A stretch of 64,000 nucleotides of DNA from positions 2,852,001-2,916,000 of the forward strand of contig NZ_CP096882.1 in the NCBI RefSeq assembly GCF_023273875.1, given 5' to 3'. Below are positions 41,311 through 48,866 of this stretch, piece by piece. The notes under the pieces are model-generated. The model was not told the DNA's origin and did no database searches. It saw nothing but the letters and a program-made list of their open reading frames with translations. Position 1 is the first letter of the stretch. Each line of letters begins with the position of its first letter. A program made the translations under genes and the position numbers. Origin of the DNA: Pseudarthrobacter sp. SSS035. GTDB lineage: Bacteria > Actinomycetota > Actinomycetes > Actinomycetales > Micrococcaceae.

Positions 41311-43377
41311 ATGAACTATGTCCTCGCCGTTGACGTCGGGACCAGTTTCACCGCCGCCGCCATAGTCCGAATTGATCACGATGCTTCACGCGTTCCGGAG
41401 AGCCTGCCGCTGGGGCTCCGCGGAACGGCTGTGCCTTCGGTGGTCTACTACCCCGAGGAAGGCCCCATCCTGGTGGGGGAGGCGGCCGAGCGCCGCGGCC
41501 TTGACACCCCGGAGCGCGTGGTGCGGGAGTTCAAAAGGCGGGTCGGAGACGACGTCCCCATTGCCGTCGGCACGCTTTCCCTCCCAGCTGAGGACGTCTT
41601 CGCCACTATGGCCCGATGGGTCGCAGACCGGGCTGAAGAACGCGAGGGAGCCCCGCCGTCGGACATTATCCTTTCCCACCCTGCCTCCTGGGGTGTGCAC
41701 AGAACGCAGCTCATCCTCGCTGCCCTGGCCTCAAAAGACCTGACCAAGGTCACGCTGATCAGCGAACCGGAAGCAGCGGCGCTGCACTACGCCGCCCAGG
41801 TGCGGGTGGAGGCTGGCAGTACCATCGCCGTCTACGACCTCGGTGGCGGGACCTTTGACACCGCCGTCCTGAAGAAAACGGACGCCGGCCACTTTGAACT
41901 GCTGGGCCGGCCCGAAGGGATCGAGGGGCTGGGCGGCGCCGACTTCGACGCAGCCGTCCTGCGGTACGTTGCCGATCACGCCGGGCAGGGCCTGGCCGAT
42001 CTTGACCCGTCGGCGCCCGGCGCCCTGGCGGCCCTGTCGCGCCTGCGGCGGGAGTGTGTGGAAGCCAAGGAGGCGCTGTCCGCGGACAGCGAGGCGAGCA
42101 TTTCGGTGCTGCTGCCGGGAATCCAGCAGCAGGTGCGGCTGGTCCGGTCCGACTTCGAGGCGATGATCAGCGAGCCCATCCGGGAAACAGTGGACGCCCT
42201 GGAGCGTTCCCTGCAGGACCTGGGACTCACGCCGGACGACCTATCCGCGGTGCTTCTCATCGGCGGCTCATCGCGCATTCCTCTGGTGGCACAGCTGATT
42301 TCGGAGCAGCTGGACCGGCCGATCGCCGTGGACGCCGATCCGAAGTCATCCATCTGCCTCGGCGCGGCGGTTGCCGCTCTCCGTGCCCAGCCGGAGGGGG
42401 CCGCGCAGCCCGCTGCCCTGACCGCACCGCTGGCTGACGCCGTCGTGCTCACGCAGGCTGACGGGCATCATGGAACTGCTGGCCGACGAGCCAGCTGGTC
42501 CCGGCATGCCGACGCCGGTGCTGCAGCACTCGCCGTCGGCGCCCATGCCGCCGGCGCCCATGCTCCTGGGCGCAAGGGCGGCGCGCACGGGCCACGTCCG
42601 ACCGTGCGGCTGACTGCGGTAGCAGCGGTAGTGGCGCTCTTCACCGGGCTGACAGCGACTGCAGCCCAGAGCCCGGACGGACTCGGCAGCCTCTCGGCGA
42701 TGCTCGCCCCGCCGGCAGATGCGGCGAAGGACACCCCAAGCGCTGCTCCTCCTGACGGAACCGGCGGACCTGGCTCCGGTGGCCCCGCGGCAGGAGCAGG
42801 CGCGGCGCAGCTACCCGTGCAGGGGATTGAAGCCAGCGCTCAGCTGCAGGACAGCGGCGCGCCGGCCGGTTCCACGGGACTGGACATTGTTGCCTCGTCC
42901 ACCAGCAGGCCACTTACCGAAGCAGTCCAGCCAGCCGCCGGCGGGGCCGCTGCCGGGACGGGCACGTCTGGTGAGCCTGCACAGGGTTCCGGAGGCTCCA
43001 CCCCGGGTCCGGTGACCAACCCGACGACAGAACCGGCGCCGGGCCCGGTCCCATTGCCCGTCGATCCTGTACCTGATCCGACCACTGACCCGGCCCCGGA
43101 TCCCACGACCGATCCGGCTCCGGATCCGACCACCGACCCTGCGCCGGATCCGACCACTGATCCGACCACTGACCCGGCGCCGGATCCGACCACCGACCCT
43201 GCGCCGGATCCGACCACTGACCCGGCTCCCGATCCGACCACCGACCCGGCTCCCGAGCCGTCGTCGGCACCTGCGCCGGAGCCCGATCCGACAACGGCCT
43301 CTGCGCCGGTGCCCGACCCGTTCGCGGAACCGTCCCCCACCACGGATCCTGTTCCAACCACCGAACCGGCGGTCTGA
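41311..43377 (+). CDS. Membrane-anchored Hsp70-like ATPase with Asp-Pro-Thr-Thr stalk
   Basis: A 688-residue protein. Residues 1-~365 are an actin-fold Hsp70 nucleotide-binding domain: VLAVDVGTSFTAAAI (phosphate 1), VYDLGGGTFDTAVLKK near 172 (phosphate 2) and AVLLIGGSSRIPLVAQLI near 313 (adenosine). There is no recognisable Hsp70 substrate-binding domain. A low-complexity Ala/His/Gly segment and one transmembrane helix (RLTAVAAVVALFTGLTATAAQ, ~432-452) follow, then ~235 extracytoplasmic residues rich in Pro, Thr, Ala and Asp, with DPTTDPAP repeats from ~590 to 650. GAGG is well placed before the ATG. The LuxR gene follows after three bases, so the pair may be sensor and transcription factor. 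Function is inferred. Confidence 0.82.
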   Translation: MNYVLAVDVGTSFTAAAIVRIDHDASRVPESLPLGLRGTAVPSVVYYPEEGPILVGEAAERRGLDTPERVVREFKRRVGDDVPIAVGTLSLPAEDVFATMARWVADRAEEREGAPPSDIILSHPASWGVHRTQLILAALASKDLTKVTLISEPEAAALHYAAQVRVEAGSTIAVYDLGGGTFDTAVLKKTDAGHFELLGRPEGIEGLGGADFDAAVLRYVADHAGQGLADLDPSAPGALAALSRLRRECVEAKEALSADSEASISVLLPGIQQQVRLVRSDFEAMISEPIRETVDALERSLQDLGLTPDDLSAVLLIGGSSRIPLVAQLISEQLDRPIAVDADPKSSICLGAAVAALRAQPEGAAQPAALTAPLADAVVLTQADGHHGTAGRRASWSRHADAGAAALAVGAHAAGAHAPGRKGGAHGPRPTVRLTAVAAVVALFTGLTATAAQSPDGLGSLSAMLAPPADAAKDTPSAAPPDGTGGPGSGGPAAGAGAAQLPVQGIEASAQLQDSGAPAGSTGLDIVASSTSRPLTEAVQPAAGGAAAGTGTSGEPAQGSGGSTPGPVTNPTTEPAPGPVPLPVDPVPDPTTDPAPDPTTDPAPDPTTDPAPDPTTDPTTDPAPDPTTDPAPDPTTDPAPDPTTDPAPEPSSAPAPEPDPTTASAPVPDPFAEPSPTTDPVPTTEPAV
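43072..43261 (+). repeat. 24-base coding tandem repeat (DPTTDPAP)
   Basis: The 3' part of the Hsp70-like gene consists of near-identical 24-base units encoding Asp-Pro-Thr-Thr-Asp-Pro-Ala-Pro, in roughly eight imperfect copies, one shortened to DPTT. The DNA units differ mainly at wobble positions. Such a tract can change length by slippage, which would alter the extracellular stalk. Confidence 0.85.
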
Positions 43378-43380
43378 GGC

Positions 43381-45435
43381 ATGGCCGCCGATCATACGCA
43401 GCCCGAACGGGAACTGCACGAGGCAGGGACCTCGGCTCCCGCCGGAGCCGCTGACATGGCGCAGCAGTTGCGGGGCGAGAATGCGGCAGTCCGTGAACTC
43501 CTGCTGGCGCTGTCCGTGGGGTTCACCTTGCCCGGTCCGCTGCCCGGTGAGCTGGCGCACAAGCTGGAAAGCCCGGACAGTCCGGGCCTGGACGGCGTGG
43601 TAAACCGCGCCGAGGCCTCGGGCCTGCTGCTTGCCGACGGGACCGTCGTCGGCCCCGCGCAACACGCGCTCCTGAACGGCACCCCCACAGCCCGTGTGCA
43701 TGCATTGCAGCGGGAACTCGTCGGTTTTGTTTCGGCCGAGGGCCGGCCCTTCGGCGACCTTGCCCGCGAGCTGGCGAGGGGCGGACTGTCGGACCCGAGG
43801 GTCGCCGACGAACTCGAAGCCATAGCGGACAAAGCGCTGCCGCACAACCCCGGTCTGGCCGCCCAGCTGTACAGCGAAGCGCTGCTGGCAGGGGCGAACG
43901 AACTGCGCATCGCTGCCCGCCGCGCCCAGGCCGCAGCCGCCACGGGCGACCTCGACGCCGCCGGCCGGATTATTGACGGGCTCCTGGTGAGCTCTGATCC
44001 GCCGGATGTCAGACTTGGCGTGGATGTTGCTGCTTCCGTCTGGGCACAGCGCGGGCTGCTGGTCCGCAGTGCCGACCTCTATGCCTGGCTTGGTCCGGCG
44101 AACATGGGCCGGTCCGCCCCGCTTGCCGCGGTGGCCATGATCGGCAGCGGCGACCGGGCAGGCGCGGAAGAGGCCTTTCCCGCCGGGTCGGCACCGGTGT
44201 CGCCCACCTTACTGGCGGTGGCGCTTACGCAAACGGGCAAAGGCGTGATGGAGTCGATGGAGCGGGATCCACACAAGGGCCTTCCCCTGCTGATCCATGC
44301 TTCGGACATGCTCAACGCGTCCGGTTCAGCGCTGCCCCTTCCGGACACCCCTGGAGCGTTGGCCGCGTTACTGGCCCTCCACAGCGGTGAATCCCACGTC
44401 GCGGACACCATCATCCGCTCCGCCGTCGCAGCCAGACAGGGCGGTGACGCCGCCAAGCCACGGCTCCACCTCTTGCAGGCGTGGTCGGCCATGCAGCAGG
44501 ACGATGCTGGCGAAGCACGGCTAGCCATCAACGAAGCCTCCAAAGCCAACCACTGGCCGCTGGTGCCCAGGGACGAGTTCCTGTGCGCGGCCCTGGAAGT
44601 GGGCCTTGCGCGGCGCAGCGGCGACGTCCATGACCTGGTGATGGCCTGGGAGCGCGCCCGCGAAGCGATGCTGCACTCCGCCGTCGACCTTTACAGCCTG
44701 CTGCCGTGGGGCGAACTGATGATTGCTGCCGCCCGGTTGCGGGAGACACGGCGCGTCGCGCACTATCTGGATGAAGCGTGGGCTCTGCTGACCAAGCTGG
44801 GGGAGCCGCCCCTGTGGGCCGTTCCGCTTCACTGGGCGGCGGTCCAGGCTGCCCTGCTGAACAAGAGCCCGGCCGACCTTGCCCCGCACGCAGCAGCGCT
44901 GGTGCGGGCCTCGGAATACAGTCACATGGCCGCTGTGTTCGCCGCCGCAGGCAAGGCCTGGGTCAGCGTCCTCGCCGGCCGGTTCCAGGCGACGGATGTG
45001 GAGAACGCAGCCCGGGGACTGAAAGCGGTGGGCATGCCATGGGAAGGGGCCCGGCTGGCAGGACATGCGGCCGCGCAGGCAGACGAGCGCAGGGACATGG
45101 TGCGGCTCCTTGCCTGCGCCAGGGACCTCCACCCGCAGGGCGGACCCACCGGGCCGCCCGACGGGCTGTCACCGGAAGTACGCCGCAGCGCCGCCGAGAA
45201 CAACCATGGCGCGCACCCTGACGCCTCGGGCCTCAGCGAACGCGAAAAGGAAGTGGCGCGGTTGGTCCTGGAAGGGAAGACGTACCGGGAAATCGGCGAA
45301 GCCATCTACATTTCCCCCCGGACCGCTGAACATCACATTGCCAGGATGCGGCGGAGGCTTGGGGCCGAAAACCGCTCCGATCTGCTGGTGCGCCTGAGGC
45401 TGGCGCTAAGTGCAGATCATCAGGGCCCGGACTGA
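43381..45435 (+). CDS. LuxR-type regulator with large helical N-terminal domain
   Basis: A 684-residue transcription factor. The last ~70 residues form a LuxR/FixJ HTH: LSEREKEVARLVLEGKTYREIGEAIYISPRTAEHHIARMRRRLG. The preceding ~610 residues are Ala/Leu-rich and helical, with TPR-like repeats, but show no Walker A motif, so this is not a complete STAND/LAL ATPase. It begins three bases after the Hsp70-like gene. Mycobacterial iniBAC is activated by a LuxR-family protein (IniR, Rv0339c), so a similar role at the downstream genes is likely. ATP-dependent control might be supplied by the neighbouring Hsp70-like protein; that is speculation. Confidence 0.85.
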   Translation: MAADHTQPERELHEAGTSAPAGAADMAQQLRGENAAVRELLLALSVGFTLPGPLPGELAHKLESPDSPGLDGVVNRAEASGLLLADGTVVGPAQHALLNGTPTARVHALQRELVGFVSAEGRPFGDLARELARGGLSDPRVADELEAIADKALPHNPGLAAQLYSEALLAGANELRIAARRAQAAAATGDLDAAGRIIDGLLVSSDPPDVRLGVDVAASVWAQRGLLVRSADLYAWLGPANMGRSAPLAAVAMIGSGDRAGAEEAFPAGSAPVSPTLLAVALTQTGKGVMESMERDPHKGLPLLIHASDMLNASGSALPLPDTPGALAALLALHSGESHVADTIIRSAVAARQGGDAAKPRLHLLQAWSAMQQDDAGEARLAINEASKANHWPLVPRDEFLCAALEVGLARRSGDVHDLVMAWERAREAMLHSAVDLYSLLPWGELMIAAARLRETRRVAHYLDEAWALLTKLGEPPLWAVPLHWAAVQAALLNKSPADLAPHAAALVRASEYSHMAAVFAAAGKAWVSVLAGRFQATDVENAARGLKAVGMPWEGARLAGHAAAQADERRDMVRLLACARDLHPQGGPTGPPDGLSPEVRRSAAENNHGAHPDASGLSEREKEVARLVLEGKTYREIGEAIYISPRTAEHHIARMRRRLGAENRSDLLVRLRLALSADHQGPD

Positions 45436-45444
45436 GCCCTGCTG

Positions 45445-45520
45445 CCCCTAGCCACGAAACAGGCAAACCCCTAATGCGGGGCATCCGGGTACGGGGACAC
45501 AACCCGATGCCCGGCCCCTA
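45445..45520 (+). promoter_or_regulatory. CCCCTA repeats and hairpin upstream of the IniB-like gene
   Basis: CCCCTA occurs at 45445-45450, 45468-45473 and 45515-45520, spaced 23 and 47 bases. Between the last two, GGGGCATCCGGGT (45478-45490) pairs with ACCCGATGCCC (45502-45512), with one bulge. The direct repeats could be activator sites for the upstream LuxR protein and the stem a terminator for the Hsp70-LuxR transcript. Both uses are inferred from position. Confidence 0.4.
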
Positions 45521-45599
45521 CGAAGGACCTTAGGTTTGATTTAAGCCCGGCACCGAGGCCTGGCGATCCACAACTCCGAGAAGATTTGAGGACCATCCA

Positions 45600-46730
45600 A
45601 TGCCTACACTCGCAAACCAGCTCGTCCAGTTCCTGATGGGCCTGTTCAACAACCCCGCCGCTGCACAGGAGTTCCTGAACGATCCGGAGCGTTCACTCGA
45701 GGGTGCCGGCCTGCGCGAAATCTGCTCCGCCGATGTTGACGCCGCTATGCCGGTTGTCCTGGACTACGCACCCATCACTGTCAACGCTTCTTCCTTCGAC
45801 CGGGAGTACAACACCGGCGGGAACACCTCGTGGACCGGCGGCAACGGCGGCGCCGGCCACACCCCGCCTCCTGCAGGCGGCGGCGCAGGACACATCCCGG
45901 GGCACGACCACCATGACGACCACGCCCACGCCGTCCAGCAGCTGCACCACGTGGTGAACAACTACTCCTACACCTCAACGGTGGATGACCGGGACACGAT
46001 CACGGACCAGTCGGTCAACCAGAACATCTGGGCCGACGGCGACGTGAACCAGTGGTTCGACAACGAGGCTGTCATCGCATCCGGCGATCAGGCCCTGGCT
46101 GCCGGCGACGACAACAACGTCCGGGACTCCTACAACACCACCGACTCCTACAACACGGACAACACCACGGACAATTCCACGGACAACTCGATCACCGCCG
46201 GCGGCGACGTCAACATCGGCAACAGCGATCTGGATGTGGCCGATTCGTTCAACACCGACGTTGACCTTGATGTCGCTGATTCGTTCAACGACAACTCGGA
46301 CAACTCCGATAACTCCGATAATTCGGACAACTCGGATAACTCCGTGGATAACTCGGAAGACAACTCGGTGACGATTGAGGATTCCTTCCAGGACAACTCC
46401 GCTAACTCCACCGAGGACAACACCGTCGAAGTCAACGACAACTCGGACAACTCCATCGAAGACAACTCCACAAACACCGATGTTGCGATTGAGGATTCCT
46501 TCCAGGACAACTCGGATAACACCACCAACACCGAGGTTGTGGTTGAGGACTCCTTCAACGACAACTCGCAGGCGGAGACCACCGAGGTGGCGGTGGTTGA
46601 TTCCTTCAACCCGGTTGAGGTTGTGGTTGAGGATTCTTTCCAGGACAACTCCACCGAAGACAACTCGACGAACACTGACGTGGCTGTGGAGACCGACGTC
46701 ACGGTCGAAGATTCGGAGATCAGCCTATAA
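45600..46730 (+). CDS. IniB-like acidic low-complexity protein
   Basis: A 376-residue protein. Residues 1-~60 (NQLVQFLMGLFNNPAAAQEFLNDPERSLEGAGL, then SADVDAAMPVVLDYAP) match the IniB N-terminal domain seen in mycobacterial and other actinobacterial proteins. A Gly/His/Asp segment (GHIPGHDHHDDHAHAVQQLHH) follows, which could bind metal. From ~residue 176 to the end, 201 residues contain no Lys, Arg, His or Cys, and are dominated by Asp, Asn, Ser, Thr and Glu, with seven DSF motifs (EDSFQDNS type) and a (DNS)n run. No signal peptide or membrane helix is seen. It is encoded directly upstream of two dynamin-like genes. Role unknown; perhaps a scaffold or disordered partner. Confidence 0.82.
   Translation: MPTLANQLVQFLMGLFNNPAAAQEFLNDPERSLEGAGLREICSADVDAAMPVVLDYAPITVNASSFDREYNTGGNTSWTGGNGGAGHTPPPAGGGAGHIPGHDHHDDHAHAVQQLHHVVNNYSYTSTVDDRDTITDQSVNQNIWADGDVNQWFDNEAVIASGDQALAAGDDNNVRDSYNTTDSYNTDNTTDNSTDNSITAGGDVNIGNSDLDVADSFNTDVDLDVADSFNDNSDNSDNSDNSDNSDNSVDNSEDNSVTIEDSFQDNSANSTEDNTVEVNDNSDNSIEDNSTNTDVAIEDSFQDNSDNTTNTEVVVEDSFNDNSQAETTEVAVVDSFNPVEVVVEDSFQDNSTEDNSTNTDVAVETDVTVEDSEISL
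46285..46350 (+). repeat. Nine-base tandem repeat encoding Asp-Asn-Ser
   Basis: A run of near-identical nine-base units (GACAACTCC/GATAACTCG variants) encodes consecutive Asp-Asn-Ser triplets within the IniB-like gene. Related single units recur through the next 370 bases. Slippage could vary its length. Confidence 0.8.
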
Positions 46731-46755
46731 ACATCAAGTTCCGGGTACCGGGAGC

Positions 46756-46788
46756 GCCCGGCAGGAGGCCATCGACCTCCTGCCGGGC
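46756..46788 (+). terminator. Strong hairpin between iniB-like and iniA-like genes
   Basis: GCCCGGCAGGAGG (46756-46768) and CCTCCTGCCGGGC (46776-46788) are perfect 13-base arms with a seven-base loop, 25 bases after the IniB-like stop. The following TCTTCGCGG is only weakly U-rich. It could be a partial terminator or mRNA-stabilising stem that makes the IniB-like protein more abundant than the GTPases. Confidence 0.7.
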
Positions 46789-46841
46789 TCTTCGCGGATT
46801 ATCCCCCGCCCCACCCGCACCCCTGCTGCAAAGGACAGATC

Positions 46842-48866
46842 ATGGCTGAATCGCAACGACCGGGAGGCCCTGGACGTGCGCCGGTGCCGATGAACGCCGG
46901 CCAGCTGGCGTTGCTGGTGGAGCAGGGCATCGAGCTGGTGGGGACAGGGGACCGCGCGGACCTGAGGAAACGCCTGGACCAGACCCTGCGCCGGCTGAAG
47001 GATCCGAGTATCCGCGTGATCGTGGTGGGGGAATTCAAGCAAGGAAAAAGCAAACTTATCAACGCCCTGGTGAACGCCCCGGTGTGCCCTGTCGACGACG
47101 ACATCGCCACTTCGGTGCCCACCGTGGTCCGCCACGGGGAACCCGCGTCCGCCGCCATCCTGCTGCCCAAAGCCGGCACAGAGCCCGGCGACGACGCCGC
47201 GCTGGAGCGGCAGCCCATCAACATAGCGGATCTGGCGGCTTACGTTTCCGAGCGGGGCAACCCCGGAAACGTTAAGAAGCTGGTAGCGGCCGAAGTTTTT
47301 CTGCCCCGCAAGGTCCTGGGCGGCGGGCTGACGGTCATCGATTCGCCCGGTGTGGGGGGACTGGGCTCCTCGCACACATTGACCACCCTCACAGCCTTGC
47401 CCACAGCGGACGCCATGCTGCTGGTTTCAGATGCCTCGCAGGAATACACCGAGCCTGAAATGCGGTTCCTGCGCCAGGCCATGCGGATCACCCCGAGCGT
47501 TGCGGGCATCCTGTCCAAAACGGACCTGTATCCGGACTGGCGGCGTGTGGAGGCCATGGACCGTGCCCAGCTCGCACAGGTGGCGCCGGACATCCCGCTG
47601 TTCGCGGTTTCCTCGGATCTCCGGCTGGAGGCTGCACGCCTGCAGGACAGCGAACTCAACGCCGAGTCGGGTTTCCCCGTACTGATCGGCCACCTCCGGA
47701 ATGAAATTGTGGGCAAGGCGGAACGGCTGCAACGGCGCTCCGTCAGCCAGGACCTGCTCTCCGTCACTGAGAACCTGCGCCTGTCCCTGCGGTCCGAGCT
47801 GGGAGCGCTTGAGGATCCGGAGGGGACGCCGCGGATGATTGCAGGGCTGGAGGAGGCGAAGTCACAGGCCGATGAGCTGCGCAAACGTTCCGCCAGGTGG
47901 CAGATTACGCTCAACGACGGCATCGGCGACCTGATCGCGGACATGGAGTACGACCTCCGGGACCGCCTGCGGCGCATCCAGCGCGAAGCCGAGGCCGCTA
48001 TTGACCAGGGCGATCCCGGCCCCACCTGGACCCAGTTTTCCGCGTGGCTCGAGGAGTGCGCCGCCGCCGCGATCTCGGACACGTTTGTGTGGACCAGCGA
48101 ACGCGCGCAGTGGCTGGCCGCACAGGTGGCGGAGCATTTTTCAGAGGACGAAGTGGCCCTGCCGGTGCTCCACATCTCGGACACCGACGACGCGTTGGAC
48201 CCGGTGGACAACATGCCAAGGCTCGACGACGGGCACATCAACCCCCTGCAGAAGGTCCTGATCGGCATGCGCGGATCCTACGGCGGCGTGCTGATGTTCG
48301 GGCTCCTGACCGGGATTTTCGGCATGGCCCTGATCAATCCCCTGTCAGTGGGCGCGGGCCTGCTGCTGGGCCGCAAGGCGTACCGCGAGGACAAGGAAGC
48401 ACGGCTGAAGCGCCGGCAGGCCGAAGCCAAGGCGCTGGTCCGCCGGCAGCTGGACGATGTCACCTTCCAGGTGGGCAAGCAGCTCAAGGACCGGCTCCGG
48501 CTGGTGCAGCGTTCAACCCGGGACCACTTCACGGAAATCGCGGACGAACACCATCGCTCCCTGGCGGATTCGGTGGCGGCGGCCCAGAAGGCAGCCACCA
48601 CCTACACGCTGGAAAAGGACATCCGCATCCGCGAGATCAAGGCCGAGCTCAAGAAGGTGGACGCCCTGCACCATGCCGCCGGCCTGGTGGCCGCCGAAGT
48701 GGCCCAATCCCCGGGGCCGCAGGCCGCGCAGTCTCCGTCCGGGCGCGGCACGGCGTCGGGAAACACGGCGTCGGGAAGTCCGGCGTCGGGAAGTCCGACG
48801 ACGGGCAGCCAGTCGGTGGGCAGCCAGTCGGTGGGCACGGCGCCGGTAGGTGCGGTGGGCAGATGA
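46842..48866 (+). CDS. Dynamin-like GTPase, IniA-like
   Basis: A 674-residue bacterial dynamin-like protein. G1 is VVGEFKQGKSKLINALVN near residues 61-70 (GxxxxGKS), G2 Thr lies in DDIATSVPTVV, G3 is VIDSPGVGGLGSSH, and G4 is LSKTDLYPDW. A long helical stalk follows, with a membrane-inserting hairpin around residues 482-512 (VLMFGLLTGIFGMALINPLSVGAGLLLG) and a C-terminal coiled coil, ending in a Ser/Gly-rich tail with GSQSVGSQSVG repeats. M. smegmatis IniA has been shown to be a dynamin-like membrane-fission protein; this protein shares that architecture. The next GTPase gene overlaps by four bases. Confidence 0.88.
   Translation: MAESQRPGGPGRAPVPMNAGQLALLVEQGIELVGTGDRADLRKRLDQTLRRLKDPSIRVIVVGEFKQGKSKLINALVNAPVCPVDDDIATSVPTVVRHGEPASAAILLPKAGTEPGDDAALERQPINIADLAAYVSERGNPGNVKKLVAAEVFLPRKVLGGGLTVIDSPGVGGLGSSHTLTTLTALPTADAMLLVSDASQEYTEPEMRFLRQAMRITPSVAGILSKTDLYPDWRRVEAMDRAQLAQVAPDIPLFAVSSDLRLEAARLQDSELNAESGFPVLIGHLRNEIVGKAERLQRRSVSQDLLSVTENLRLSLRSELGALEDPEGTPRMIAGLEEAKSQADELRKRSARWQITLNDGIGDLIADMEYDLRDRLRRIQREAEAAIDQGDPGPTWTQFSAWLEECAAAAISDTFVWTSERAQWLAAQVAEHFSEDEVALPVLHISDTDDALDPVDNMPRLDDGHINPLQKVLIGMRGSYGGVLMFGLLTGIFGMALINPLSVGAGLLLGRKAYREDKEARLKRRQAEAKALVRRQLDDVTFQVGKQLKDRLRLVQRSTRDHFTEIADEHHRSLADSVAAAQKAATTYTLEKDIRIREIKAELKKVDALHHAAGLVAAEVAQSPGPQAAQSPSGRGTASGNTASGSPASGSPTTGSQSVGSQSVGTAPVGAVGR

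Noticed and set aside
43072..43261. Regular 24-base repeats considered as a CRISPR array
   Set aside because: There are no unique spacers; the units are in frame and encode the DPTTDPAP stalk of the Hsp70-like protein.
44009..44250. Search for a Walker A motif in the LuxR protein to class it as a STAND/LAL regulator
   Set aside because: No GxxxxGK[ST] sequence was found anywhere in its 684 residues, so the ATPase class was not assigned.
45900..46720. Repeats in the IniB-like gene considered as satellite or phase-variation DNA outside a gene
   Set aside because: The repeats stay in one open frame of 376 codons with a recognisable N-terminal domain, so they are coding, though length variation remains possible.
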